A stretch of DNA of 64,000 bases. It comes from Vitellaria paradoxa (taxonomy: Eukaryota; Streptophyta; Magnoliopsida; Ericales; Sapotaceae). Of the stretch, positions 1 through 13,400 are shown piece after piece; the first letter of the stretch is position 1, and every line of letters begins with the position of its first letter. Both the position numbers and the translations under genes were made by a program. The notes under the pieces are model-generated. The model saw nothing but the letters and a program-made list of their open reading frames with translations, had not been told where the DNA came from and searched no databases. The stretch lies in NCBI GenBank assembly GCA_019916065.1, contig CM034233.1, forward strand, positions 7,942,516 through 8,006,515. The letters run 5' to 3'.

Positions 1-3000
1 AGGCTTTAGTGAATAAGTCAGCTAACTGATCCTCAGATTTTACATGGCTAGTTTTGATAACATTTTGAAGAATCTTCTCCCTAATGAAGTGACAATCAAC
101 TTCAATGTGTTTGGTTCTTTCATGAAACACTGGATTAGAGGCTATATGGACAGCAGCTTGATTATCACAAAATAGTTCCATAGGCTGTGAGCCAGTAACT
201 CCCAACTCTTCTAACATATGACTCATCCAAATCAATTCACAGGACGTATGAGCCATGGCTCTATACTCTGACTCTGCACTTGATCTTGCCACCACAGTTT
301 GCTTCTTACTCTTCCAGGATACTAGATTTCCACCCACAAAAATACAATATCCAGTAGTGGACCTTTTATCTGATGGAGAACCAGCCCAATCAGCATCTGT
401 ATACCCTTGAACAAGAGTATGACCATTATCTCGATACAGTAGACCATGTCTTGGTGCACCTTTTAGATACCTCAAAATACGAATGACTGCATCCCAATGA
501 CTAGAGCGAGGTGCATCAAGGAATTGACTGACTACGCTGGTAGCAAATGAAATATCTGGTCGTGTGACTGTCAGGTAATTGAGCTTCCCAACTAACCTGC
601 GATATCTACTCGGATCAGCTAATAATTCTCCCTTATCCACAAGGAGCTTTGTATTAGGATCCATTGGGGTATCAACAGGTTTGGTTCCTAACATGCCAGT
701 TTCAGATAGCAGATCAAGAACATATTTTCTCTGAGAGAGAGCAATACCCTTATGTGACCTTGCAATCTCAATTCCTAGGAAATACTTTAGCGGACCCAGA
801 TCCTTAGTGTTGAACTTAGTTTGAAGGAATATCTTCAGATCAAAAATCCCTTGTGTGTCATTTCCTGTTATCACAATATCATCCACATACACCAGTAGCC
901 ATATCTTCCCCTGTGAGGAATGACGGTAGAAAACAGAATGATCAACACCACAACGTATCAATCCAAATTCTTTCACCACATCACTAAATCTACCAAACCA
1001 TGCTCGCGGGGACTGCTTCAAGCCATACAGTGACTTTTTCAATTTGCACACTAGTCCAGACTCCCCCTGAGCAACAAATCCAGGAGGTTGCTCCATGTAC
1101 ACCTCTTCGAGAAGATCTCCATGCAAGAATGCATTCTTAACATCAAGCTGATGAAGAGTCCAGTAAAAGTGACTGCAAGGGAAATGAGAAGACGAACGGA
1201 CGTAATCTTAGTCACAGGAGAAAAAGTCTCTAAAAAATCAAGCCCATAGACTTGAGTGTACCCCTTTGCAACAAGCCTGGCTTTCAACCTATCAACAGAC
1301 CCATCAGGATGAACTTTGACATTATACACCCATCGACAACCAACTGTTGACTTCCCAGAAGGAAGAGCAACCAGATCCCAAGTATCATTGGTTCGGAGGG
1401 CGAACATTTCTTCTTCCATGGCAGTACGCCATCCGGAATGAGACAATGCTTCAGACACAGAGTTAGGAATGGATACAGAAGACAATGAGGTAACAAAAAC
1501 ATAGTAAGAGGGAGATAGGGATGAATAAGAAACAAAATTGGAAATAGGATGGGTAGTGCAAGTGCGTTTACCTTTTCGATGGGCAACAGGAAGATCAAGA
1601 TCACTAAGTGTTGGCTCAGGAGCAGGATCTGAAGACGGAGGTGGAGAAGATGGAGTGCCTGAAGCTTCAGGAAGAGACTCAGTAGCTACCTGCCGTCTGG
1701 TGTAAACCTGCAAATCAAGACGTGAAAGACGAAAAGGGGAAATCACAGGAAAAGGAAGACTCTCATTCAAATCAATTAAAGATGAGTTATCAGAGAAGAA
1801 AGGAGTATTCTCAAAGAATGAGACATCAGCACAGATAAAGTATCGATTAAGAGACGAACTGTAACATCGATATCCTTTTTGTAACCGAGAGTATCCCAAA
1901 AAGACACACTTAATAGCACGAGGGTCAAGCTTGTCAGTACCACTGTCGAGTTGATGAACAAAAGCAACACATCCAAAGATGCGTGGAGGAAGAGGAAACA
2001 ATGGTGTTGTAGAAAACATTACAGAATAAGGAGAACGACCTTGCAGAACAGAAGATGGCATTCTATTAATTAAATGACATGCAGTGAGAATAGCATCCCC
2101 CCAAAACACTTTTGGAACCTTCATGTGAAACATAAGACAATGAGCTGTCTCAACAAGATGTAAGTTCTTTCGTTCAGCAACTCCATTTTGTTGTGGAGTA
2201 CGAGAACACGAAGACTGATGAATCATGCCAAATGAGGACATAAAGTCAGTGAAAGGTTTGGAAAAATATTCTTTGGCATTATCACTACGAAGAACTTTGA
2301 TAGAAGCATCAAATTGAGTTTTTATTTCAGCACAATAAGATTGAAAAATAGAGAACAGCTCAGAACGATCTTTCATTAGATAAATCCATGTGAGTCGAGA
2401 AAAATCATCAATGAAAGTGACAAAATACTTAAACCCCAATTTTGAAACAACACGACTCGGTCCCCATACATCAGAATGGACCAAATAAAAAGAACTAGCA
2501 GATCGATTATTGACTCTAGGACTGAAGGAAGCACGGTGATGCTTACCTAACTGACAAGACTCACAATTCAAAGACTGAATATGACTCAAACTGGGAACCA
2601 TAGACTTTAATTTATCAAAAGACGGATGACCAAGACGACAGTGAACTTCAATGGGAGCAGCGACAACAGAACAAGTAGTAGACTGAGGTGCAGATGAACC
2701 ACTTAGATAGTAGAGTCCCTGAGCTTCATGCCCTTCTCCAATCTTCTTCCTCGTCTTTAAATCCTGAATAACCACAGAATCAAGAAAGAAAGTCATTGAA
2801 CAATTGAGTTGTTTGGTGATTTTACTAACAGATAGAAGATTAAAAGACAAGGAAGGAACATATAAAACAGAGGATAACGGTAAAGATGTACAGACTTTCC
2901 CGATACCCTTAACTGGGTTAGATGAACCATTAGCTATAGTGACACTGGGGATAGAGGAAGGCTGAATATTAGAGAACAATGATGAAATACCAGATATATG

Positions 3001-4062
3001 ATCTGAAGCACCAGAATCAATAATCCATGAAGTTGGTGAAAGGGTAGACACATGAGCAGTAGGATTACCATGATGAGCCAAGGAAGCTGTGGGAAGAGAT
3101 GCCTGGTGAGCTGTCTGATACTGAAGAAGTCTGGCATACTCTTCTTCTGAAAGCGTCACAGTTGATGGTCCACTCGTACTGGACTTATTTGCAGAAGCAT
3201 CAGAGGAGGCTACTTGAGCCATATGAGCCGGCTTTCCATGAAGATCCCAACAAGTCTCCTTAATATGGCCAACACGACCACAATTAGAACATTTAGATTT
3301 CGTACCACGACCACGGCCGCGACCACTACGAGTCCCTCTATCCCCATTCTGAAATGGGATAATATAACTAGAATTCTTACTTTCCGAAATCTTTTGACTG
3401 GCTAGGGCAGTTTGTGTAGCATCAATAGTGGTGGATTGATCCCTAGATGCAGTCCTCATGACACGGGAGTAAGTTTCAGCAAATGAAGGAAGAGATTCTC
3501 CACTGAGAATTTGAGCTTTAACCGGTTCAAACTCAGGATCTAGTCCGGCAAGAAAACGGAGTACAACCATCTGTTCCCTTTGCTTTTGCATTGCATTAAC
3601 ATCAGCAAATAGTGGTTGGAGAGAACTTAGCTCCTCATGAACACGCTTCAAAGAGGCGAAGTACTCAGTGACTGGTCTGCCAGATTGTTGAAGTTGAAAG
3701 AACTCTTGTGATAAGTCGTACATGCGAGTAAGATCACTAGAGAACAACAAGCGAACGTATTCCCAAATTTCCTTGCAGGTGTCAAGGTGAGTACACATGT
3801 CAGCAATGTTTGGTTCCATGGAATTCCATAGTAAACTAACAAGGTGAGCATCTTCTTGGACCCAAACATCATGCTTAGGATCAGTTTCAGGGGGTCCAGA
3901 CTCAATCAAGTGCTTCTGCTTTCCATACCCAGTTAATGCAATCTTTACGGCTTTGGACCACTGAACGTAGTTCGTCCCATTTAACTTCCTGGTAGTTAAT
4001 TGTTGAGACATAGGGATGGAAACGCTAGCCATTTTCTGCTCCAAAAATGTTCCAGTAGCCAT
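1..4062 (-). pseudogene. gag-pol of copia element A, frameshifted in reverse transcriptase
   Basis: The start chosen is the ATG at 4062, just before the gag sequence; the open frame extends upstream to 4239, but that part is leader-like and GC-rich. In order are gag with a CCHC zinc knuckle (C-x2-C-x4-H-x4-C, near 3250-3290), protease with the DSGA active site (near 3015), integrase with its HHCC finger (near 2550-2640) and D,D,E core, and reverse transcriptase from about 1400. The frame ends at 1051 out of register with the family. The conserved sequence continues in another frame from about 1165 to the window edge, including the YVDD catalytic motif (near 875-895) and an RNase H stretch with TDADW and SSAE motifs. 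One base is missing from the A run at 1165-1168 (plus strand). Otherwise the coding sequence looks young and nearly intact. The truncated frame would lack active polymerase. Confidence 0.88.
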
Positions 4063-4526
4063 AGAACGAATATTCTGGTACCAGCAATAACGGATGAACA
4101 GTACCAGTAGCAGACAAGAGGAAGGAGCAAGAGATAGATGGTCCAAACACAAAAACAAGAATACCAGTAGACTCGCCGGAGAGAGGAGAACAGAAGACAA
4201 AGAAGGCCGGAAGTCCACCGGAGTCACACGTGCCGGCAAACGAGGCTACAGCGACGGCGCGTGAAGTCCACGCGCAGAGGAACAAGTGGCGCGTGGAGGC
4301 GCGTGACAATCTTTCCGGTGACGGCGCTGCTCCGACAGTGGTCGCCCCACTCAGGCGACCAAGCAAGGGTATACCGAAGTTCGAACGACAAGGTTGAACT
4401 CCACCAGAGACCAACGTCCGACTCCACCAGTTGAACAACATCCGACCAAGAACACTGACACCGCCAGTGACCAAGAACAGATACAACACTGTTCTGATTT
4501 TTCCTTACACACACAATTTTAACAAC

Positions 4527-4538
4527 GCTCTGATACCA
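4527..4538 (-). other. Primer binding site of element A (initiator tRNA-Met)
   Basis: The minus strand reads TGGTATCAGAGC immediately after the LTR. This is the standard plant copia site that pairs with the 3' end of initiator tRNA-Met to start minus-strand DNA synthesis. Confidence 0.9.
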
Positions 4539-4774
4539 TGTTGTAAACTTGAATAACTTTTTCTTATTAGAAACATGCGTGGGAGTATACATATATATAC
4601 ATCCTAAGATAACCTTTCGACTCACCTACACTGTCCTTTCACCTTACAATACATGTATCTGTACATTAACTACATTAACTAGGTACATTAACAATGCCAA
4701 TACTTATTTTCACTTTTCAGGAGACAAAAACGTCACAGGATCACTAACCCTGTAGTATGATGCAGTCCACAACA
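4539..4774 (-). repeat. 5' LTR of copia element A (236 bp)
   Basis: The block begins TGTTGT and ends ACAACA on the plus strand, so it has the TG...CA ends and short inverted termini of an LTR. The primer binding site abuts its inner edge with no gap. The partner LTR is outside the window, so its length and age cannot be checked by comparison. Confidence 0.85.
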
Positions 4775-4779
4775 AAGTT

Positions 4780-4910
4780 TAAAACATGATATAGCTTCAA
4801 TGAGGTAAATATTGGCAACTGTGAATCAAATCATGCTTTGAATAGCAATTGAACCCAATTGTGAAAGATAGAATCAATAGTATATTTCTTGCTACTCTAA
4901 AGACACTTAC
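4780..4910 (-). other. Start of DA1 intron 5, up to the copia insertion
   Basis: This short AT-rich segment runs from the splice donor (GTAAGT on the minus strand at 4910-4905) to the outer edge of element A. No coding signal is seen. Confidence 0.6.
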
Positions 4911-7537
4911 AAATTGTTTGCAAACATCACATTTTGGGTGATAGCTCTCTTTGTAGCAAAACTTGTGATAAGGAGAACTCCCGTACATAGAGAACTATTG
5001 AAGAAACAATAAATGGAAAACTCAGCACTATATACCACTGAAATAAGAGTGCCAGATAAGAATCAGACAAGAACTAAACAATTTTTGCAGTCTAATAAGT
5101 GCTACCTATTGTACCTCATAATCGCAAATTGGTTGGTTGCAGGCACGGCATCTGAAACATTCTGGATGCCAAATTGAACCCATGCAATTCAAAAATCTTC
5201 CGTAACCAATCTCAGTGTTACATCCAGCACAAATCCTAACAAAAGGGATAAAAAAAAAGTTTGATTATGTTTTCTCAATGCACGTGGAAAAAGGCTGAAA
5301 GGTTAAGTTATCTGGAAAATGATAACTAGTGCCTCCGACCTCAGACAGTTAAGTCCAGTAACAAACTACATGATAGTGTAACAGGTAGTTTCTGTGCAGT
5401 GCTATTGATGCAAAGTAAAAAACTTATCAAAAAAAATCATTTTTTACCACTTCATAGTAAAAAATTAAATGACTACAAATTGGCAGAAGCGTGGTTAAGG
5501 CCTGATGTTACAAGGGTCAATACAAAAGGGTTAGAAGAAATGAATTAAGAGAGTTATAGAAGGATCCTGATGCATAATTTGAAGAAAAAAAAAGGGCGTG
5601 CGATAAAAACCCAAATCAAAGGTTAATGGACTTGAAAGAAGCCAAAACCTTCTGCAAGAAATCATCAATAGAGACACACACACACACAGATAAAGTCAGA
5701 GAACAAATCATCCTCTTCTCTTTCTCAGAAACTGAGCAATAATGTGCATGCAACTTTGTGCGTGTCGAAATACAACTCCAAGAGGTTAGCTATGGTCTAC
5801 CACAATACTCTTTCAACAAGGTAGTCTACCACATTATCTAGAAACATCGAACATATAATGTAGTAGCCACAAATGAAAACAGGACAGAAGTAGAAAACAG
5901 AACTATTAAGACTAGAAGCATATCTAGTGGAATAAGACATCACTTAAATATGGTACAGCCTGGGGGTGGGGGTGGGGAACACAATCAAGCAGATAGCTTC
6001 TTTGGGACCCTTCACTATTCTAACATTTAAACTTGCGTTGCTCATGAACTGTAAAATTACGCATGAGTTTTGGGCATTCCTGTGGCTTAACCTTTCAAAT
6101 TATATACCTTGAATGCACAGGCTCAACAAGAATGATGCTATCTGACAACGTAGGAAAAAGTATTTGTAAGCTAATAGGATCGATCAACTAGAGGCGATGA
6201 ATTCCGATAACTCGATTATAAAAAAGTGTCAGTGCACAAGGCTTTTGCAATGAATTGGGAGAGGTAATAGATAGGCAGCCCTACAATATCTAAAGACTAA
6301 TATGCTTGTGTTTAAGAAAAGGAAATATCTGATACAATAAGATAGCCAAAGAAATCTGAGAACCAATTTAACAAATTACAAGGTTAAGTGCAAGATAAAG
6401 AACAACAGCTATAAATAACTCATGCACCTGAACCCTGATGAATGTGGGAAAGGGATGGGTTGATAAATATTTCCACCTCCATCTCCATCCCGGATTGGGG
6501 ATTCAGCATTCAAGCTTTCATGTAAAGCTTTGGCAAGTTTTTCATCTTCTGTCAATTGAGATTCATTATCTGAACAAATAGATGAAAGAGTTATTGTGCC
6601 AGTTGATGGCAAGATATATAATGAGGATGCACATAAATGGAATAATATTCAAAGCATAGAGCTGGGAAAGCTTAGCACTACATTATGCAGATGGTGCATT
6701 AACACTTTCAAAACAGCCATAGAGGCAACGATTATTGTGTTTTCCTTGTCAATATCTCAATTATGAACAATATATGTGTGCATGAATTAAGAATCTGATG
6801 GGATAGAAGGACTAAATAAAGGAGATCACTAGTAGCATTGTAATTGCTACAGAGCTGTCCCATATTGTGTATGCCTCTATTACGAGAGTACATGGTGCTG
6901 ATAGAAAAGGGTTCATCTCTACCGGAGAGCAAAGCACAAGATTGTATGGCTCAAACCAGAGGTATTTCAGAGATTATTACTGGGCAAAAAATGCTATTCT
7001 TCTCACTATTACTACAACAATAACCACAGGCTAAAACCAAAGCGTGGTTCAAAATTGTTTAGTCTGCATAGGCAATTCCCACCCCTGGCACATCTTTTTC
7101 TAGTCAATACTATAAAATATTTTTCACAACCACCAACATTTCAAAATGTATTCATGGGTATTACCAAGGGGAAATCACAAAATCACTCACCATTGATGTT
7201 ATTCCTTTTCTGATCTTCTTCCAAAAGGGATAATGCAATAGCATGATCTATATCTTCATTTTCTGACGCTGCATCCTATATTCCCCGATAGAATAGGTTA
7301 AAAAAGACGGAGTTAAAGGTAAAACTGGTTGACGTCAGACAAATATTTCCTACTGGGCCTGTTCAATTAACTTGAGATTAGGAAATTATTTCACAAAGCA
7401 AGAACATGCAACCAAATTACCCCCGAGCTTGAAGGTTCATTCCCTACTGGATCTTCTCCATATCTCTCATTCCAATCATATCGCCCTTCCGAAACATTGT
7501 GGCTTGAACCCTTGAAAATTTTGCTAAACCAGCCCAT
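4911..7537 (-). CDS. DA1: DA1-type ubiquitin-binding LIM peptidase, 5' part (five exons)
   Basis: In Arabidopsis the DA1 family are ubiquitin-activated peptidases that limit the period of cell proliferation and so organ size. Five coding exons join in frame on the minus strand: 7537-7421, 7275-7191, 6569-6428, 5235-5115 and 4994-4911 (183 codons). All have GT-AG borders and compatible phases. The protein starts MGWFSKIFKG, the family's N-terminus. Two ubiquitin-interacting motifs follow (DIDHAIALSLLEE in exon 2, EKLAKALHESL in exon 3). A LIM finger then spans exons 4-5, with CAGC, HPECFRC and a final CDVC. The next LIM-like region and the zinc peptidase (HExxH) should lie on exons beyond the left edge. 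An AG at about 7549 just before the ATG suggests an intron in the 5' UTR. Nothing visible is broken. DAR1-like is the main alternative within the family. Confidence 0.9.
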
Positions 7538-9300
7538 GATGAAAACTGTTATCTGTGCATGATCAGGGAAGCTTTTGCCTACACAAAAAACAATTCATTC
7601 AAGCAAAAGAAGCATTTTGTCCACTATGAAAGGCAATATAGAAGCTTGATATATTTCAGATACATCAGTAGTCAAAACAACTTCATAGCATACACAAAAC
7701 AGAAATGGTTATATTTATCAATTATGAAATACTTTTTCAAGCAATTCTTCTTCTGTTACTATTATATGGTGAAGAAATAACAGCAAAATGAGAAGAGAAA
7801 TGTTGGACTTTGCAACTAATTTGAAATATAAAAAGATTTATCATGGTACTAAACATGTGTTCAATGGAAAAGCAGAACACGGAAATGTAATTTTCTATCA
7901 AATTTGAATTCACTAACAAGCACATTGAAACCAGTACCACAGCTAAAGAGGTGACTTTTACAATTAATGGAATGCTTGTGTTCCTATTACTTGCTTAAGT
8001 TTTCAAATAATGAAATGCAAATTGGTAAGACTACCTATCCTAGCTTACTGAAGGGGATCTCTAAATGATGAAGATGAGATAACCCCACAAATTCTAAGTT
8101 TTAGCTCCGCTGGAATAATTCATTTTCACGCAAGTTAATCCTTTTGCATTGGTTTCAAAGCTAATATTGCAGAAAAACTGCATTGGCATCAGGAATGGTG
8201 CATGGACTACCGCTTTTGTGTGCAGATTACACCTGGAAAATCAACAAAATGCCTATGCAAATCTCAATTTGAACAACTAGGAACCCAAATTTTATCCAAA
8301 CCAACAAATTTAAGCCTGATTAAGTGCGCAAGCTTAAACAAAACCAAAAAAAAAAAAAAAGCGCACCAGCCATAATTGCTGCTCCTCTATGTGTCTCAGT
8401 GTCAATTTGCTTTGACAAATTATGAAAAGCTCTAATTTAGCTCTGATGCTAATTTAAACCCGACCCATAAAAAATTAAATAAATAAATAAATAAAAAGAA
8501 GAGAACTAAATAAAGTAGGATTCTTCCATAATATCCCTGACGATCAACATATGATTTCAGATTAAATAAAGATAAAAAATAAACAATTTTATTGCATGAA
8601 TGACTGGCCTCTAGCAGAGACAGAGAATCTGCAGGAATGGTGGAAGCAGAAAAGACCCAGCTCAGATAAGAACCTCCGATCAGCCCAAAAGCAGCATCAC
8701 TCTCTACAATTACAGTCAAATAAAGATATTCTCAGCCGTTATTTATTTCTTTCAACCATTCAATCAAAACAATAATCTACCAAATCAAAGCTGTTCGGAA
8801 AATGATAATGAAACCTAAAAGAAAATATACATACATATATATATATATATATATATTCAATTTTCGCAAATTCAAATTTAAGGAAAGAGCTAACCTGGAA
8901 ATCTCGACTTCTTTGTGTTTAACCCAAAAGGTGTTGACTACAGAACATCAATTTTTGTTCTGGGTTTTGAATATTTTTCAGGGGCTTATACGGCAAATAT
9001 GTGGAGTTGGCATGTGGGTCCTTTACCTCTTTCACATAACATAAAGACCCACAAAAGCTTCTCGAATGAAGCGTAAAGAGTCCACGACTCTACATAAATA
9101 ATCTGTGCGAGATAGACACAGATTAAAGAACGATTTCTATCTTTAATCTCTGCCGTGGAAGCGACAATGGACCGTTGTGCTGCTTTGGGTGACTTCCGAT
9201 GAGTGGAAGAAGCAATTGGACATGGGTCTCCAAAACTCCAACCAAAAGAAAGATCAATAAAAATGGGGAAGCTCTGGATTTTCCGAGCAATCAAAACTCA
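7538..9300 (-). promoter_or_regulatory. Upstream region of the DA1-type gene (5' UTR, likely UTR intron, promoter)
   Basis: No coding region can be supported here. The stretch is AT-rich, with a (TA)n run near 8837-8860 and a short A run near 8347. The segment 9000-9300 is less AT-rich than the rest and may hold the first untranslated exon and core promoter, but I could not fix a transcription start or UTR donor. Confidence 0.35.
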
Positions 9301-9435
9301 AAGAGGAAAGCAGGCTGTCTTACCGTGCTACTAGTGATTTTTGAAGAGGAAATCATGTCATTTATTCATGGCTGTCAAACATTAATTCATTCAAATTTTT
9401 AATGCACATCCCAAATTTCAATATATTTAGGCACT

Positions 9436-9630
9436 TTTTCTGGATAAAATGATTTTAAATGTGATTTTTTTAATAAAAAATTAATAATACGAATAGAAAC
9501 AAAATGGGATGCAACAAGTATTGTTACGTGGTTTTCTGGATAAGATGATTATTAATTTGATTTTTTTTAGTAAAAAAATAATATGAATAGAAACAAAAAG
9601 GGATGCAACAAGTATTGTTAAGTTAGTAAA
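9436..9630. repeat. Two-copy direct tandem duplication, period 96 bp
   Basis: Copies begin at 9436 and 9532 with ttttctggataa. Both contain gaatagaaacaaaa and gggatgcaacaagtattgtta. They differ by a few substitutions and small indels. Confidence 0.8.
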
Positions 9631-11156
9631 CTAGCGAATAAGCCGCGTCTACACTTCAACTAAAATTAAATATTATTTAAAAATTAAAATATGTTAGTAT
9701 TTTTTTAAAAAAATTCAAAATAAATTTTATTTTAAATAATTTAAAATTTTATCAATCTCAATGCAACTATTCAAATATTATAATTAAGTTCAACTCAATG
9801 GTTTATTAGAATGTAAAGTGACCCAACGACTAAGTAAGAGTTTGAGGTGAAGTATTAGTTTGTAAAAGATTTTAGCCATTTGTTGAAGAATAAAACTCAA
9901 TTTCAGTCTTTAAATCTTAATTTGTGAGAGAGACATTTTTAAAATATGTTGTGTTCTATTGTATAGATACTCAAATTTTAACTCACAGTAAATATATATA
10001 TATATATATATATATCGTTTTTTCATTTAATTTAGGATGATCCTATTTTGTATTACATAAATAGTCTATTGCACTCTACTTTACTTTTTCATTAATTAAA
10101 ATTACATAATTATTTATTATATTTTCATATATGTTTTGTATACTTATAATGTCATAAAAATCCTAATACAAAATTCAATTAAAGACATAATTATAATATC
10201 ATAAATACATTTATTTTGTAATATTTTTTTTAAATATATACAAAAGATAAGTTGCCAATTTTTTATTAGATATTTTGATAAGTTAGCGAATAATTACAAT
10301 CTAAATTTTTTGAAAAAAAATTACTTATACATATGAGTTACCACCATATAATGAAAATTTCTAATTCCAAAGTTTTATTTTAAAAAATATTTCTTATTAT
10401 AAAATATTCAAATTAAGTTTCGAAAAGTAGGACACTTATATTTTATTTGATAAATTTATTTGTATATTTAAAAGTTAATTTTTTCAATTTATTAATTTTT
10501 TTGTTCATATTTTTTAGTAGTTTTATTTTATTTTTGTAGATTAGTGGTGAGAAAATAATGAGTAATTCTATTTTGAATTTAGAATTGGTAAAAAAAAAAA
10601 ATTAGTAGGAGTAAAAGGCAATTAAAAATTTAAATTTATAAGTAGTTTGCAAGTCTTAAGTGAAAAAAATATCAACTAAAATAAATTTTATTTTTATTTA
10701 AATTTTTAGAAATTATTTTTTATTTATTTTATAGCTTAATCAAATAAGAAAATAACTTATTTGATTTCAATTTATTTGCAAATTTTTGTCATTTTCTTTA
10801 TCATATTGTTATTTATTTCATCACACTTACTTTTTATTTTATTACATTATATTTAATATATTACTAGATTATGACAATTGAAAGGTTTTCACATAATTTT
10901 ATTAAATGATTTGAGAGTGCTGACGAGTCAAAATGACAAAAGTGTATAAATAAAAGGTATGAAAGAAATCAAATTTTTTATTTGATTAAATTATGAAAAA
11001 TAAATAAAATAAATTTTATTTTTATATGATTATTAAAAATATAAATATAAATAATTTTCATTTTGAAAAATAATTTTTTCTATCCTCTTAGACTTAAAGG
11101 TGTTTGTTCAAATTTATAAATCTTTTCTTTAAGAAGGGCAATTATGTCATTTCAAG

Positions 11157-11165
11157 TTAGACATA

Positions 11166-11206
<41 letters not shown>

Positions 11207-11378
11207 CCTCAAGGTGTCTAGCTCAATTTACGCGTATCTTGACTAATACCTAGATTTCCTGAACTTAACGACCAGGTGAACCTCTAATAGTTTTAAGGAG
11301 ACTCGAATTAATAACTATTGGAAAACAAACTCAAGATTTTACCAGTTGAATTACCCCTTATGATTTATTAGACATAAG
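11157..11378 (-). mobile_element. tRNA-derived SINE (family 1), minus strand, ~200 bp
   Basis: The 11-bp direct repeats ttagacataag flank it at 11157-11167 and 11368-11378. On the minus strand it has a tRNA-like A box (TAATTCAACTGG), then a B box (ATTCGAGTC), and ends in a long A tail, seen as the T run at 11168-11202. This is the structure of a Pol III-transcribed SINE inserted by a LINE machinery. It is the same family as the element at 16378, but without that copy's internal array. Confidence 0.85.
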
Positions 11379-12817
11379 AGTATAATAAAAAATTTAGTAA
11401 TTTTATTTAATGAAAGAGTAAAGTGGAGTGCAAAAAATTATTTGTCAAGTGCAAATAGACTCACCCTTTAATTTAATATACTAGCAATAACCTATACCAT
11501 GTCTACGGTACTTTAGTCAAAATTAGTATTAAGTTTCTTATATAATTGAAACTTTGAACAAAAAATTCAAATTGAAAAAATTATGATAATCTATGGGTTT
11601 TATTTTTTTTAAAACTTCAGGCCTTATCAAGTAGTACATATGTTTTGGTCTCTCTCTCTCTCTAATTAATTTTTGATAAATACTATAAAAAAAAACATAA
11701 GTTATGATATTTTAATTGGAAAGGTTCAACTACCTAGAAACTATAATTGGGCATAATTTAAGTTTGACAGTTTTGATTTGTATATGATCTTTATCCCTTA
11801 AAATATGGTGAAATTTAAAATATTCAATCCGTTTTGTGAGGTAAATGATAATGGGTCCACTAATATAAGGATTAGGCAGGAGGTTAAAAATATAAAAATA
11901 ATCTCAATCGTTGAATAAAAGAAAAAATAATTATTAGTCATTGGATCTTAATTTGTGAGAGTGACATATTGAAAAACCATCATGTTTTATTATACAAATA
12001 TTTAATTTTGACCTCTTAATTTTTGGATACTCAAAACTATTATAATTCTCGTTAATTTTTATAGGGTTGATCCAAATATATGGGAGCTTAAAATGAAATG
12101 TTAATAAAAACTTTTTTATATTATTTTATACTTACAAATGAAAATTGATATATGCTACATAAATAAATAAATAATAGGATAAAAATCATCGGTTAAATAC
12201 TGTTCTTCTTACTTTTTGATAAGTGAAATTATTTGTTAAATCATTATACACAAATTTTGTTAATATATTCATTTCAATTGTTGTTGGAAGGTTTATGAAA
12301 GTATAATTGGAATATATTTGAACCAAAAATTACTTTTTGAGACATTGGAATAGACTATTAAAAGATAATTGATTTAATTCATGCATTATAATGCAATTAT
12401 ACTAGTAATTGCAAGAGAGAAAACAGATATATAGAGAGAGAGAGAAAAAATTTGTCGAGATTTTTTTGAAATGTGTAGTTTGTTAGTGGGATGAGACAAC
12501 TTAGGAAAGAAGAAGAGAATAAATCAAATACCTCATTCAAAAGGAAGTAAAAGACGCAATTTCTCAATAAAAAATTTAGATTTCTTTACTGTTTATTAAT
12601 TTTGACAATCTTAGATTTACTTCTAGTTTTCATTTCTTTGCTTAGTTGAATTTTGCTATTTTTAATAATTTTTTTATTAATTGTCAATTTGAGTTTGATA
12701 AGGATTATGATTTATTTTGAATATCATAGTCTTTAAATATTGAAAGATAGTTTTATTTTGACAAATAATATTTAGAGTTAATTCTCTCCCTATTACTTTG
12801 GTATTTTAAGCTCTAGT

Positions 12818-12948
12818 TATAGTTACCTTCTTTTTTTTAGTACATTTCAACATAGGAGAGGGGGGATTCGAATCTATGCCAATATATTGAATGAAGTTTG
12901 AGGGATATCAGCAGCCAGTTGGTTTAGTCCCTAACTTCTATAGTTACC
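12818..12948 (-). mobile_element. Short tRNA-derived SINE, minus strand, ~111 bp
   Basis: Target duplications tatagttacc lie at 12818-12827 and 12939-12948. On the minus strand the body carries an A-box-like CCAACTGGCTG, a B box (GATTCGAATC) and a short A tail (T run at 12831-12838 on the plus strand). Its length fits a minimal tRNA-head SINE. Confidence 0.78.
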
Positions 12949-13400
12949 AACTTGGTACTTTTTGCATAAAAAAAAAAACAAATTCATGGAAGGAGTTTAT
13001 TCTGCTGCGCTTTCTATTATTGTTCGTTGTATGACATTTTTAATTTGATGAACATAATAATACTTATGAATTATGTTATCATGCATGACTTTATTTTTTT
13101 GTTATTATCCTTAATTATTAGTGATTATTATTATACAAAATTTGATGACCATAATACTTATACGTGAATTTTAGCCAAAAAAAAAAATTAATACCACTTA
13201 AGACGCATTCCCTTCCTCTTCGAATTGTTTTTTTTTTTTTTTTGATCTCTTAGTAGCTCCACTTATTCATAATTTTTCAATCTTGTCCTCTATCTAAAAT
13301 TCAAATCCTAGATTTGCCATTGCTTGATTTGAACTGTGAGACATGATACAGTAAAAAATAAATGCATTTATACTTTCATCCCAACTAAAGATACAAAGGT

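Larger units (their letters stand above)
1..4774 (-). mobile_element. Ty1/copia LTR retrotransposon A, left end cut by the window edge
   Basis: Reading the minus strand from the high end, the order is 5' LTR, primer binding site, GC-rich leader, gag, protease, integrase, reverse transcriptase, RNase H. Integrase before reverse transcriptase is the Ty1/copia order. The window ends inside or just after the last part of RNase H, so the polypurine tract and 3' LTR are not visible. The element sits about 130 bp beyond the splice donor of the last visible DA1 exon, in the same orientation as that gene, so it is an intronic insertion if the gene is intact further left. The 5 bases after the LTR (4775-4779, aagtt) are the candidate target duplication but their partner is off the window. 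Confidence 0.93.
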
